Below, in pieces: positions 41,049 to 53,573 of a DNA stretch of 64,000 nt. The stretch's first letter is position 1. Each line of letters starts with the position of its first letter. The notes beneath the pieces were generated by a model. The model saw only the letters and a program-made list of their open reading frames with translations, was not told the origin of the DNA and made no database searches. Made by a program: the position numbers and the translations under genes. The stretch is from Caecitellus pseudoparvulus (lineage: Eukaryota; Bigyra: Bicosoecida), in contig CBFFRQ010000053.1 of the NCBI GenBank assembly GCA_965644315.1, forward strand, positions 558,001 through 622,000. The letters are read 5' to 3'.

Positions 41049-44000
41049 TTATGAAGCACCTGTCTTGGCTTTGCGAGCCTTGGCCCTGGCCCGGGCTGTT
41101 TGAGAGAGAGAAGGGGGCAGCATGCCTGGCGCTGAGGCAGCCGAGGCCTGCGCCGCCGTCGCCGTTGCTTGAGGAGCTGTCTTGCCCTTGCCCCTGCCCC
41201 TGCCCTTGCCCCTGCCCCGGCTCTTACCCTTGCCTTTGCCCTGCTCAGAGGCTTTGTCCTCCGCGACAAGCGGGGACACAGGCGGCAGGGCTTGGGTGTG
41301 AGCGAGGCGGGGGAGGCCTGCACGCCTGTTGCCCATTGTCTTGGCGGCAGCCGCCGCGGCCGCTGCGGCGGCCTGGGCAGCTCCCCGAGCAGGCGGCACC
41401 TTCGCTTCATCAGCTGCTGCCGGCGCCTCCTCCACGACGGCGATGCCTCCCGCCGTGTCTGGGGTGGTGGGCAGGCTGCCTAACACGACAGCCAAGACCG
41501 GGCGAGGCGCTTCCTTGGGCGCATCTGTGTTCCGTTCCCCGAACACTGCCCGCACCAGCGGCAACATGCGAGCCTGCAGCGCCCTTGGCAGCACCGCGCT
41601 GTCCTCTGCCAGCACTTGCCCCGCCGAGGTGGCCCCGCTGCGGCTGCCATCCCCAAGCCCCACAGCCGTGGCCTGCAGGGCAGCTGACATGGCTGCCAGC
41701 GGCCCCGTGCCGCCACCCGCCACGTGGACAAGGGTGGCGTACGTCGCCGCCATCTCGGCGCGCATGCGGTGGTGCACTGCCGGCTTGACGACATGCGCCA
41801 CATTGTACGTCGTCTCGAGCGGGTCCTCCACCGCAAGGGTGGGCTTGGGGCTCCAGCCCTCCATGGACACCTTCCACGCCTTGAGTGGCTCGCAGGCGGT
41901 GGCTGCTGTGACTGCATGCTGCAGGGGCGGCGCGGCAGGGTCAGCCGCCCACCGCACGCCGAAGCGCGTGGCAGCTGCCACCACGGGCAAGGGCATGCTG
42001 GGGGCGGGGGTCTGCTGCCTGCGCCCACGGGCGTGACCACCGCCGCCTCGGCGGCCCTTGCCCCCCTCATGAGCGGCTTGTTGCCCTAGCAGCGCCGACA
42101 CCGCAGAGGGGATGGCTGACGCGACGTCCAGGGGGGGCGTCGGGCGAGCGGACACGACCGCCCTGCGGGAGTCTGCCTGGAAGGCGTAGAACCACAGGAA
42201 CTCCAGGAGCAAGCGCCCTGGGCTGGGGGATGTCTCGGCGCCTTGGGCAGCCACTTTGCTGTGCTGGGCATCCCGCGCCTCTGCGAACGCAGCGGACCCC
42301 GGCTCGGCAAAGTACGTGTCGCAGGGCACACCCTCCGGGTTGCGCATGTACTGCCGCCAGTCCGCGGCGGGGGGGCACACGACATCAGCAGGCGCCGGGG
42401 GAGGCTGGGGTGCAGAGCCATACGCGACATGGGCAGCGCCGGGGCGCCCCGATGACACGCGCCCAGCCGGATCCAGGGGCACTTCTCTGACGGTGGTCAA
42501 GGTGCCGCCCCACCGGGTCCAGTCTTCCCAGTTCCAGTGCAGGCCGATGTCAGCCTTCGCAATGCCACCCGTGGCGCCAGTGCCAGAGCCTGCCGGGGGC
42601 AGGGCCTGCAGGCAGGGCAGCAACGCCCCGCCCCGAAGCGCACCGGCCGACGGTAGGGGTGCAGACGGCCCCGACGCGGCACGGCGCTGCAGGAAGGAGA
42701 GCAGGCACAGCAGCCAGGCGTAGGAGGAGGGGGAGCCGGCGACGGGGGAGTTCAGGTCCTTGGCCTTCGCCCAGTGCTTGATGGCCATGCCCAGCGCGCG
42801 GACGTTGACGGGGTCCAGCTCTGCGTACGCCCGCAGCAGGGCGGTGTTGCGCACAGCCAGGGAATTGTTCACTCCCACGTCCACCTGCAGCCCCGTGGTG
42901 GGGTCGGTGAACATCATGATGGGCACGCGGGCCGTGGCGCGGCTGGAGATGTCGGTCATGCCACCCTCAGCCAGCAGCTCTTGAGCCTCGTTCATGAGGT
43001 CCACCACCTCCCACGGGTCCGCCTCGCCCTCGTCCAGACACACCACCTCCATGGCCAGGTCCACGTCGGACCCAGCGCTGCCGAAAGAGTTGGCTGACGA
43101 GCCAAACACTTTGCAGGTCAGCGTGTACTCCCCCGATGCCACGCGCACCAGGTCCTGCAGCAAGTCCTGGACCCGCTGGGCCAGCTCCTCCCGCTCGCGC
43201 TGGAAGTCGGCAGACGGGAACAGGTGGGGGGCCACACTCAGCACCAGTGCGTCAGCAGCCTGGATGACGGAGGCAGGCAGGGACGCCGGCGGCGTCAGGG
43301 CCGCCGTCACCTCTGCCGCCGTCATGGAGGGCAGGGCATCTGCCCCGCCCTCGGCCGGCTTGGTGGCAGCCTGCACGTGCTGCACAGCAGCGGTGACTGC
43401 GCTCCGCACTCGAGGGTGCCACTCCCCTGCTGCGCTGGTGCCGTCCACGGGGTGGGCCGTGTGCACATCTTCGGCGCCGGCCCCCGGGTGCTCTGACGGC
43501 AGCGCCAGCAGCGTGTCTGTGAACGGGCACACCATGGCGCGCCAGCTGAGCAGGGCACGCTGCTGCATCGGTGCGAGGCTGCCCAGCAGGGGCATGTTGC
43601 CGATGACGTCATCCAAGCACGCGACGAAGGTGGCGGACGCTGACAGGCTGTCCCGGTTCAGCCACAGGGTGGGCGTGAACATGGCACCCAAGGGAGCAGG
43701 TGTGGGCCCTGCCTGCTCGGGAGCAGCACCGGAGGGTGGTGCCTCGCCGCCGCTTGCCGTGACGGAAGCCTGGCTGCTGTCCTGCCCCGACGCGGCGTCA
43801 TCCAGGCCCAGTGCCGAGTCATCCAGGACGCCCAGGGCGGCGCCGAGGGCAGTTTCGCCGTCGCTGTCATCCCCACCACCCACAGCCTCAGCCGGGCCTG
43901 ACGCAGGGGTGGACCCGCCATCCTGCTCCGCGGCCCGCTTGCGTGCTGCTGCCAGCCCCTCAGTCACCAGGCGCTCCAGGGCAGCCACTTGGGAGTACAG

Positions 44001-46160
44001 GCTGCGCTGCAGCGTCACCAGCTCTGCAGCCAGGGCCAGGGCGTCAAACACGGCTGTGCCGCGGGTGGGCGGCGTCAGGGTCTGGTGCAGCAAACTCTGC
44101 AAATTCAGCAGGGAGCTGCCAGCTGCGGCGCCCAGCTTCCGGGACAGGACGGGGATGGTGAGGCCGAACACGCGGCGGGCAGGCATGCCCTCCACCGCGT
44201 CTTCCGCCTCTTCCACGTTGACGCCGCCGCCCTCCGTGGCCCCCGCCTCGGCACCTTCCTGCCCTGCACGCCGCACGGCCGCTGCGATGGCGGCGGTGTC
44301 CAGGCGCCCGAGCTGCTGGGCAGGCCCCAGTCCATGCGTGCGCAGCGCATCCAGCGCCTCTGCGTGGCAGCGCCTCGCCTCCTCCAGCTGCTTGCAGGTG
44401 AAGGCGAGGGCGCCCAGCAGCGCCTCGCCCTGCACCAGCACCCGCAGCACTGTGGAGTGCCCGACGTCCGGCGGCAGCTCCTCCTGCCACGCTTCAAATT
44501 CATCATCGATGTCCAGCTCGGCGGACCGCTGCCCCGCTGCACCGTGCGGCTGGGCCTTGTCGAACTCCTCCCCGTCGAAGCCCCGGAAGACAAACACACC
44601 ATTGCCGCGTGGCGCCTTGAACTTCAAAAAGCGCGTGTACGAGCCGCCACCTGCCGGCGGCGCCCGCAAGTCTGTGCCCAGGGACTTGAGCACGACGTAC
44701 TTTCGCGTGGCCGCTTCCTTCGCGACTTGATCCAGGGGTACCGCGCCGGGGCGGTGCAGGGCCAACACAGACGCAGCTTGCCCCAAGCGGTACAAGCCCA
44801 CGGCATCCACGCCTGAGCGGGGTGCTGTGGCTGTGATGTACACTGTCACCTGCGCCTCAGCCGCACAGAAGCCATGGGCGACGCTCAGGTCCAGCGCAGC
44901 GGGGTGCGGGTATGCCGCCACGCAGTACTTGGGCTGCAGCACTTGAGGCCCCGTGGGCACCAGGCGCACCTGTCCGTCCCCACGACGTTTTGCTGGTTCC
45001 AAGGCCTGTTTGGGGGCGTCTTGAGGCGGCAGGTCGTACTCACCCCCGTGCGTGCCCATTGCCCCCGACTCCACTGGATGCTGGTGCTGATGATCTGGGT
45101 ACCCCTGATGGTGGTGATGGTGGAAGTCGTGGGGGTGCGGCTGCTGCCCTTGGCTATGCGCCGGGAAGCCGTGCTGATGCATGGGCACCTGGAAGCCCTG
45201 CATGTGGCTGTGACCCCCCATGTGCATGCCCTGCATGTGTGCGTGTGGGAAGGCCGTCGGGGGCATGTGCTGGTGCTGGTGCACCTGGTGGGCCCATTGC
45301 CCAGCCACTGGCCCCATCTGCTGCGGCATGCGACCCCACCCAGCGGGGCCACCCTGCTGCATGGCGTGCTGTGGCAGATGCCCGTGTGGCGCCTGGCCTG
45401 GGAACGGGGGCCATGCCCCCTGAGCCTGGGGCGGGTATGTTGCCCACGCAGGTTGGGCCTGGGAGCCATGGGCGTACCCTTGGGGTGTGTGGTGCGCGTG
45501 GTGGGACACGGCGGGTCCCCATGCCGTGTGGGCGCCGCTGGGGGCGGCGTGACCCATGCCCATGCTGTGGGCGCGCTGCATGTACATCGCGTGCATGGTC
45601 TGGGCTGCCATGCGCTGTTGCTGCTCATCTCCTTGGTTTGGCCACGCTTGGTGCTGGTGCTTGGGCTGGGCAGGCTGCCAGTGGCTCGGCGGCGCTTCAG
45701 CAGGAGCAGCAGCAGTGTGGGGAGGTGGCTGCCAGCCTTGGGAGCTCGGGGGCTGGGCCGGGGACTCCTCAAATCCGGGAGGAGGGCGTCTGGCTACGGG
45801 GGAGCCAGGGGGTGCTTGTGTGCCGTCTTGCCAGTCAGCCTTGGTGGTCGCGCCGGGCGTGTTCTCCACGGCGTGTCCAGATGCGGAAATGGGCCATGTC
45901 TTGCCGATTGCAACGGGCGCTGCATCGGGCGCTGCAGACTCCTCGGGCCGGCTGTGCCCCGAGCCTGCTTGCAACATGGCGAGAAAAGCAGATCCTGGCT
46001 GCACCTGCCCCTGAGGGGCCTGGACTGCTGCTGAGGCGTGTTTAGTGGGGCGTGTGTCGTCGGCGTTTCGCTGTTGCTCGGCACCTTGCCACGCCATCGC
46101 TCCGTGGGCGTGAGCTTGCGCGCCTTGCTGCGATGCCCACTGGTTTCCTGGATGCGCCAT
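41049..46160 (-). CDS. Non-canonical poly(A)/uridylyl transferase with Gln/His-rich N-terminus
   Basis: A single exon of 1,703 residues from the ATG at 46160 (MAHPGNQWASQQG). Residues 1-380 are a low-complexity Gln/His/Pro/Met region including a five-His run. Residues ~400-560 contain a beta-rich segment (CAAEAQVTVYITATAP, VDAVGLYRLGQ) that could be a SKICH- or CBM-like sandwich. The nucleotidyltransferase core has FGSSANSFGSAGSDVDLAMEV, with likely metal ligands Asp1032 and Asp1034, and a third at Asp1094 in LQVDVGVNN. NSPVAGSPSSYAWLLCLLSFLQ resembles the PAP-associated domain. The tail repeats GKGKSRGRGKGRGRGKGK, an RNA-binding-like basic tract. Cid1/TUT family enzymes add U or A to RNA 3' ends in cytoplasmic decay or small-RNA metabolism; which nucleotide is used cannot be told. 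The stop is TAA. Confidence 0.85.
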   Translation of the reverse strand: MAHPGNQWASQQGAQAHAHGAMAWQGAEQQRNADDTRPTKHASAAVQAPQGQVQPGSAFLAMLQAGSGHSRPEESAAPDAAPVAIGKTWPISASGHAVENTPGATTKADWQDGTQAPPGSPVARRPPPGFEESPAQPPSSQGWQPPPHTAAAPAEAPPSHWQPAQPKHQHQAWPNQGDEQQQRMAAQTMHAMYMQRAHSMGMGHAAPSGAHTAWGPAVSHHAHHTPQGYAHGSQAQPAWATYPPQAQGAWPPFPGQAPHGHLPQHAMQQGGPAGWGRMPQQMGPVAGQWAHQVHQHQHMPPTAFPHAHMQGMHMGGHSHMQGFQVPMHQHGFPAHSQGQQPHPHDFHHHHHQGYPDHQHQHPVESGAMGTHGGEYDLPPQDAPKQALEPAKRRGDGQVRLVPTGPQVLQPKYCVAAYPHPAALDLSVAHGFCAAEAQVTVYITATAPRSGVDAVGLYRLGQAASVLALHRPGAVPLDQVAKEAATRKYVVLKSLGTDLRAPPAGGGSYTRFLKFKAPRGNGVFVFRGFDGEEFDKAQPHGAAGQRSAELDIDDEFEAWQEELPPDVGHSTVLRVLVQGEALLGALAFTCKQLEEARRCHAEALDALRTHGLGPAQQLGRLDTAAIAAAVRRAGQEGAEAGATEGGGVNVEEAEDAVEGMPARRVFGLTIPVLSRKLGAAAGSSLLNLQSLLHQTLTPPTRGTAVFDALALAAELVTLQRSLYSQVAALERLVTEGLAAARKRAAEQDGGSTPASGPAEAVGGGDDSDGETALGAALGVLDDSALGLDDAASGQDSSQASVTASGGEAPPSGAAPEQAGPTPAPLGAMFTPTLWLNRDSLSASATFVACLDDVIGNMPLLGSLAPMQQRALLSWRAMVCPFTDTLLALPSEHPGAGAEDVHTAHPVDGTSAAGEWHPRVRSAVTAAVQHVQAATKPAEGGADALPSMTAAEVTAALTPPASLPASVIQAADALVLSVAPHLFPSADFQREREELAQRVQDLLQDLVRVASGEYTLTCKVFGSSANSFGSAGSDVDLAMEVVCLDEGEADPWEVVDLMNEAQELLAEGGMTDISSRATARVPIMMFTDPTTGLQVDVGVNNSLAVRNTALLRAYAELDPVNVRALGMAIKHWAKAKDLNSPVAGSPSSYAWLLCLLSFLQRRAASGPSAPLPSAGALRGGALLPCLQALPPAGSGTGATGGIAKADIGLHWNWEDWTRWGGTLTTVREVPLDPAGRVSSGRPGAAHVAYGSAPQPPPAPADVVCPPAADWRQYMRNPEGVPCDTYFAEPGSAAFAEARDAQHSKVAAQGAETSPSPGRLLLEFLWFYAFQADSRRAVVSARPTPPLDVASAIPSAVSALLGQQAAHEGGKGRRGGGGHARGRRQQTPAPSMPLPVVAAATRFGVRWAADPAAPPLQHAVTAATACEPLKAWKVSMEGWSPKPTLAVEDPLETTYNVAHVVKPAVHHRMRAEMAATYATLVHVAGGGTGPLAAMSAALQATAVGLGDGSRSGATSAGQVLAEDSAVLPRALQARMLPLVRAVFGERNTDAPKEAPRPVLAVVLGSLPTTPDTAGGIAVVEEAPAAADEAKVPPARGAAQAAAAAAAAAAKTMGNRRAGLPRLAHTQALPPVSPLVAEDKASEQGKGKGKSRGRGKGRGRGKGKTAPQATATAAQASAASAPGMLPPSLSQTARARAKARKAKTGAS

Positions 46161-46404
46161 GCTAGAAGCTGCGCTGAGTAGCAAGGGGGGCGCCTTGGGC
46201 CACGCTCTCCGCTTGCGCTGCCCTTGTCACGGACGCTTGTCCTAGCTGACGGACAGCAGGGTCTCGGCTTGCCGCAGGGGCCAGCAGAAGCTGGCGGGGC
46301 CTGCAGCAATGCTCAGGAAGCACACCTGGTGACAGGCAGGGGTGGAAAGGAAGTGCACCGCAGCGGAGAATGCCCGGAGGGCCAGCGGTAGACGGCGCGT
46401 GCAT

Positions 46405-47842
46405 TCACTTCTTGCCCCGCCGCGCTGCCAGGGTGGAGCCCGTGAACAGCCCCCCCCTGCGCTGGGCTCCGAAGGGAGTCATGGTCACAGACGTCGCCTT
46501 CGCCCCAAAGCCCTGCCGCGAGCTGCCCCCCAGGGCTGCCGTGCCTGCCCTGGACAGCGTGCCCCGGCTGCTGCCAGCTGAAGAGGAGGCTCGCCCGGGG
46601 CCAGGCGTCCCTGACCCACTCAGCAGGCGCTTCGCACGGCGCGCCGCCATCTCTGCGATCTCCACCTTCCGCTGCCAATTGCGCAGCTCCTTCGTGAGCA
46701 GGGCGTAGTCCTGCTTCTGGTCCACGTAGTGCATGACGCCGGGCATGTCGGCGGCCTCCTCCACAGCCACCTGCAGCCGGCCTGCTGTGCGACTACCGCG
46801 CTTGACTGCGGCCCGGGCAGCGGTGATGTCCGCCTCCAGCTTGGCCAGTCGTTCCTGCCGCGTGCGGATCTCCTGGCGCTGCCAGGCACACTTGGCCACC
46901 AGGCCCGTCAGGCGCTGCTTCAGCGCATTGAGAGTCTGCACGGTGGTGCCGGTGGACACCTTCAGGTCCAGCAGCTGTGTGTTGCGCTCCTCAATGCTGG
47001 CCAGGTACTGCTTGTTCTCGATCTGCAGCTGGTGGAAGTCGATGTAGTGCAGGACCCCGCCCATCTCCTCCTTGGACTTGAGCTGCCCCCGCAGCTTGCT
47101 GATGGCGGTGCGCAGGGACGCATTCTTCAGCCGCAGCTTCTCGATGAGGGCGTCCTTGGCTTTCAGCTTCTCCTCCATCCAGCGGGCCAGCTTTTCAGAC
47201 ATGGTCTTGCCTGTCCGAGGGTTCTCTGCGCCGATGACCACGTCGCGCTTGAACTCGTACGCCTCCTTCTCCAAGTCCTGGATGCGCAGCGTCAGAGACT
47301 CCAGCACAGCCCGCTGGATGTCGATGGCTTCGTTCAGCTCCTCCCCCTTGGACTTGGCGTCTTTTTGCGCCTGGTCCAGCTCGCTGGTGGCCACCTCCAG
47401 CTTTTGCTCTGCGCAGGGGGGACGGCAAGCCTGCCGAGACTGGCGGCAGGGCATGAAACGCGAAACGCCAGACGCACCCATACGAAGGTCTGGGGCTTGC
47501 TTGGCCTTCTTCCCGCCGCGGGCCCTCAGCTTTCGCTGCACATCAGGTTTGTGCTCCTGAGCATGCTCTGCGTCGTCAACATGCTGCCGAAGCGAGAGCA
47601 TGGAGGCAGTGCAGGTGTGCTGCACGCCGAGCTCAGATCGTGGGGAATCCACTCACTTGATGGTGCCTGGCCAGGTACGAGTCAAAGATTTCGTTCTCCA
47701 TCTCCATCAGCGCGTTCGTCTTGGACAACTCGTCAAATTGAGCTCGCAGCTCCTCCAGTTCCTCCACGCTCACATCCTGCACTTGGTAGCTGGCGCTGGG
47801 GCCACCCGCTGCCACTGCAGCCGACAGGCCCTCCTCTGCCAT
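46405..47842 (-). CDS. CCDC113: CCDC113/CFAP263 axonemal coiled-coil protein
   Basis: Three exons: 47842-47657, 47535-47478 and 47408-46405; 415 residues. Donors are GTGAGT and GTGCGT, acceptors TGCAG and CGCAG. The protein is almost wholly coiled coil and carries the family's hallmark stretches: EELRAQFDELSKTNALMEME near the start, EQKLEVATSELDQAQ, IDFHQLQIENKQYL, VMHYVDQKQDYALL and NWQRKVEIAEMAARRAK. In ciliates, algae and animals this protein works with CCDC96 at the nexin-dynein regulatory complex/radial-spoke base, and it also occurs at centriolar satellites. The first-exon ATG and splices restore the conserved N-terminus; the longer unspliced frame upstream of exon 3 is intronic. The C-terminal 60 residues are Gly/Ser/Arg-rich and lineage-specific. 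Confidence 0.88.
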
Positions 47843-48012
47843 GGCGCCTCCAGCACTCTCAATGCTGCCACTACACCTGCGACTTTCAAGCAGACGGTTG
47901 CAGCTGAGAGACTCAGAGTCTGAAGTGGATTTTGAACTGCGGCTGGGGCGCTGTCGCCTGGGCCGTGGCGTCTCGCTGCACTGTTTTTAGGCACTTCCAG
48001 CCCGCCACCCGC

Positions 48013-49102
<1,090 letters not shown>

Positions 49103-49651
49103 GGCGCGTCGCGCAGGCAGTGCACAAGTGGCAAGGTGCGGAGGCAGTCGCTGGCTCAGGGTCCTGGCTGCTCGCTGGGCACCTGCCAAGCTCCACAGCA
49201 TGCTCTGCACGTGGCAGCTCTGGAAAGGGACGCAAAGGCCGAATGCACGCAAACTTCCTGGTGCTGGAAGGATTCAACGCAGGCCAGAGGGATTTAGCGG
49301 CAGGGCGTCAACAGATACTGGTAGTGGTGTGTCGGCAGCTGACTGTTGGGTGAGCAGCACTTGCCCTCGCACAAAAAACTTGATCAACAGCGCGGTTCTT
49401 AGCTTTGCTCATGCGGCGCAGCATATCTTTGCCGTGGTACAGCCCTTGGCGTCGCTGCAGCGCCGACAGGGCACGGCGGGCTCCGATAAAGCCAGGATAC
49501 CGAACGTATTCCCCGCTTGCACGCGTCATTCATTGTTGGAGAGTTACGAATGGAGGCAGCACCCGAGAAAAGCAAGGAAGCTTCAGTCCTGCACGAGCCC
49601 GATGCGCGTGTGCGGCTGTTCTGTACGTAAAGGCGGCCATTCAAACTCTGC
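49103..49651. other. Divergent intergenic region between PLPBP and the NOL8-like gene
   Basis: About 550 bases, less GC-rich than the flanks, presumably holding both promoters. Frames crossing it on both strands lack recognisable content. No TATA-like box or tRNA was identified. Confidence 0.45.
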
Positions 49652-52182
49652 ATGTTCGAGGACCACATTCCGCATTTCCGCATTGCGCCCGGCGCAGTGG
49701 GTGGCCCTCCCACTGAGGAAGCTTTCCTGGCAGTGGCTGCGAAGGTAGTTGACATGAGTGACGTGGGCGAACAACCGGAAGCCATGTGCGACTCTGTGAC
49801 AGGCTGTGAGTGTGGCGCACGTGTCCTTGGGCGCCTGGCCTTCACGCAGCCCCTCCCAATCACGCAGTGTTTCGACGCTTCGGCTACGTCACCGTGCGGG
49901 GCCGGGATGTGCAGCGCATCACAAAGGCTTTCCATGGCACCAAGTGGAAAGGCGAGCGCCTGGCACTGGAGGTCGCCCGGCCAGACTACAAAGCCCGCCT
50001 GGCAGCAGAAGCAGCTCAGCAAGCTCGCGCAGCTGCTGCCCCCTCCACACCCCCTGCCCCAGCCGCTGACAGCCAGCACGACCACAAGTCCGACCAACTG
50101 CACATTCGGCCCCGTCCTGGCGTGCCCCTGGTGACGGTGTCCACTGCGCCCCTCCGGCTGTCATGGGCTGTGGCCGGCCGCCTGCCTCCAGCATCCTCCC
50201 GACGCCCAATCCTCATGGACTGCTCGGGCGAGACTGAGGGCGCTGAGCAGCTGCATCTGCCGCCTGAGAGCCCACAGCAGCTGCGGCCGCCCCAGCACAC
50301 CTCTCCGCCCCCCTCACCTGCTCCAGGTACTGCTGGCGAGGGTAGCGGCGCCACCCCGTCGGCGGCTGGCGGAGGCAGTGACAGCGACGGGGGCGGGGAC
50401 CCCCTGCTGTCCTCCCACTTGGCGTTTGACGCTGGAGGGCAGGCATCCACCTTTGCCCCCCCTCCAGCCCATGCAGCTGGGGGCGACCTCTTCGCCTGGG
50501 GCAGTGACAGTGACGGCGAGCAGGAGGGCGAGGAGGAGGCCACCGGAGGCGGCTTGGCAGCGGCGCTGGAGTCCAAGCTGTCCCAGTCAGCCCGTGTGCA
50601 GTCCCGCGTGGCGGCGCTGAACTCCAAGTTCCGCGTCCTGGACAGCCGCTTCAAGCTGGACGAGCGCTTCTTGTCAGACGACGAGGGGGATGAGGGGGGG
50701 GTGCCCGAGGAGCCCCTGGAGGCTGCCCTCCGCCGGGCCACGCAGGGCGCCACAGCATCTCCCTCCGGTGCACCCACCACAGCCAATGTAGCACAGGCTC
50801 CGGTGTATGCCAGTGCCGCTGGGGGGCTCGGGGGGGTGGACCTGGCTGCTGATCTGCAGGATTGGGTGGAGTCAGCATCCATCCCCGCCGACCGCACCAG
50901 GCCAGAGCTGCAGTACACGCCGGCGTCTGTGGGGGCCAGCGGCATGGGCAGCGGTGTGCACGTCGGGCACATCGTCGCCCGCACCTCTGCTGCAAACACA
51001 GCGGCAACAGCATTCCTGCGCGCAGTGGCGCGAGGGAAGGGGGGGGGCGCTGCGGCGGCTGCGGCGGAGGCAGCGGCGAATGCCGTCTCCAGCGGCGCAG
51101 ACCAACAGGCAGGTGCCACTGGAGACGTCGGCGCGGCCGTGGAGGAGCTGCAGCGCGACCTGGACATCCTCGCTATGGTGCTGGACGAGCCTGATGCGCG
51201 GGTGATGGAGGCCACCTTGAAGCAGCCAGATGTGGCCGCATTGCGCCTGCAGCGCCCTGGGCAGGGCAAGCGCGGGCGGGAAGAGGTGGCACAAGATGCA
51301 GCTGGCGAGTTGACGGGTGCACTGTGGGACTCTGACTCCCGGGAGGGCAAGCGGGCCCGGCGGGATGCACTACGGCAGCAGCTGTTGAAGGCGACAGGTG
51401 GTGCGGACGGGCGGGGTGGGGGCGGCTTTGGCATGCTGCGGTACGATCCCAGCAAGGCATCCTCGGCCATTCTGACGCGCACTGATGCTCCGCCCCCCAG
51501 CGAGGCGAAGTCAGACCCGGCACCTGCTCCAACACCTGCACCAGCACCTGCCCCAGCGCTAGCGCCGGCACCAGCACCCGCTGCAGCACCAGCTGTGCGT
51601 TCGTGGCAGGTGGACAAGTCATGGACCCAAGTTTTCGGGATGCGCAAGGAGGGAAGCACAGCTCCTACGCCCACCGGCGCCGCCGCGGCCAAGGCAGCCG
51701 CCTCTGCCGTGGATGCCGCCGCTGGTTTTTCATTTGGCTTCAGCTTGCCAGATGACAGCCCTGCCACTGTGACCAGCACCTCTGCCGTTGCGAGCAGCGT
51801 GCCAGCTGCACAGCCCAATGCTGCCGCGCTGCCTGCCTTTGGCGGTGGGAGCTTCGATGGCAGCGGAGCGGAGGAATCGGAGGAGGAGAAGGCTGCCGAA
51901 TCTCGACCCCCTGCAAGCACACAGAAACGCCGGGAAGTCACCTTAGGCGATGCGTTTGCCTTCAGTAGGGCTGGTGCAGCAGCTGAGCGGCAGAAGCGTG
52001 CAGCTGCAGGGTTCGGGGCTGCCGGGCGAGGGCGGGGCCGCGGGCGAGGGCGTGGACGGGAGTGGATCCCACGCTCCGAGATGGTGGGTGCCAGTATGGC
52101 CAGTGCGTCCACCTGGGAGGCTCAGCGCAGTGTTGCGGCGAAGGACATGGCGTTTCGGCGCAGGTCACGGAGGCGCCGGTGA
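49652..52182 (+). CDS. NOL8: NOL8-like nucleolar RRM protein
   Basis: Two exons: 49652-49805 and 49868-52182, with a 62-base intron (donor GTGAGT, acceptor CGCAG); 822 residues. The join restores an N-terminal RRM: exon 1 gives FRIAPGAVGGPPTEEAFLAV and exon 2 gives LFRRFGYVTVRG..KAFHGTKWKGERLALEVA. The TKWKG stretch followed by a helix YKARLAAE is characteristic of NOL8, a nucleolar factor needed for rRNA processing. The middle is acidic and disordered; SKFRVLDSRFKLDERFLSD resembles the short conserved NOL8 block. A Pro/Ala tract lies near 51520-51590. The C-terminus ends in RG repeats (GRGRGRGRGRGREW) and RRRSRRRR. Function is inferred from family only. Confidence 0.75.
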
Positions 52183-52388
52183 TGTGCTTTTGCGCGCTCC
52201 GGGCAAAAGCAAGTGCTCAAGCACGTCGTGGCAATGCAGGAGAGGGCTGGGAGGCTCACAAGCAGGCGTTGAGAGTCTGTGGAGGCGACCCCTGCGAGGA
52301 GTTTTCCTTGCGTAGCTGCGGGCGCAGTACATTCTTGCGCCAGATCACCTGCCCGGATCCTCGAGCACGTCGGCCGAGCCAGTGCCCC

Positions 52389-53573
52389 ATGGCAGCCAAG
52401 GCGCGCAGGCTGGGTGCTGTGGAGGACGAGACGGTGGACGCTTCTGGTGTAAGGGCGAAGTCTGCGAAGCAGTTCAAAGTGCGTGTGCATGGGGCGTGCC
52501 GGCGCACACACTCGCCGAAGTCAGCGCCGTAACGGTGGTCGCTGTGCGGCCACATCTCAACGCCACTGCCAAGCTATCGCAGGTCATTGTCTTGGGCGAT
52601 GGCGCAGTCGGGAAAACAAGCCTCTGTGAGCGGTTTGTGAATGGAAGATTCGAGCTCAAGTACAAGCAGGTGCGCCCTGTGCCGCGGATGCACGCAGATC
52701 GCCTTGGATCGTGGCACACTGGCACCAACCATGCGCACTTGCAGACTGTCGGACTGGATTTCTTTCTCAAGCGCGTGGAGAACCTGCCAGGCGGTGAAGA
52801 CGTCACGTTGCAGCTTTGGGACAGTGCGTGCCTCGCACTTTGGCAACTCCCCCTGTTCGCGGTGCGGTGACCACTTCCTTCACCTGTGCAGTTGGCGGCC
52901 AGAGCATAGGCTCGCGCATGATCAAGAAGTACATCAAGGGCGCCCATGCCATTATCCTAGCCTACGATTTGACGCAGTATCAGAGCTTCGCAGACTTGGA
53001 CGATTGGTTCAGGCTGGTAGTGGAGGCGTTCGAGGTGCCTGGTGCAGCTGCCGCCAGCAACGCAGCTGCCCTGGCAACAGCCAGCGGCGAGAGCAAGGTG
53101 GGCGAAGAGGCAACTGAAGCTGCTGCTAGCACACTCGGGGATGGCATCACCCAGCACAGTGTTGGTGGCCGCATAGTGGCAGCACGCCTCCCACACGTGG
53201 TGCTGGTGGCGAACAAAATGGTGCGTCGCTGGCGCCTGGGACGCTGCAAGCTCCTGACGTCACCCTCGCACCGCCCTCCCCATCGCAGGACTTGGCACAC
53301 ACACGAGCTGTCAAGGTTGGCAAGCACAAGGCGTTTGTACAGGAGAACAGCCTGGCAGCGGACTACTTCGTGTCGGCCAAGTCCGGCGACTATGTCCCGC
53401 AGACCTTCACTCGCATCGCTGCAGCGTTGGCAGGCGTGAAACTGGACCGTGCAGACGTCTTGCAGGCGACCAAGGTTGTCACAGCTCAGATCGTGAACCA
53501 CCAAGCAAACGACCCTGCCGTTGACGAGAAAGGAAGCAGTGGAGGAGACAAGTCCAAGTGCAGCATCATGTAG
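52389..53573 (+). CDS. RAB28: Small GTPase RAB28
   Basis: Five exons: 52389-52478, 52583-52669, 52745-52823, 52892-53220 and 53289-53573; 289 residues. Donors are GTGCGT in three introns and GTGCGC in one. The G1 loop [20 protein letters not shown], the RAB28-specific WDIGGQSIG (joined across an intron), [14 protein letters not shown] (split by an intron between Met and Asp) and SAKSGD are all present. The protein ends CSIM, a CaaX box, which is a RAB28 trait since most Rabs end CC or CxC. RAB28 cycles on intraflagellar transport trains with the BBSome and acts in ciliary vesicle shedding. An extra ~40 Ala/Gly-rich residues sit just before the NKxD motif. The stop is TAG. Confidence 0.94.
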
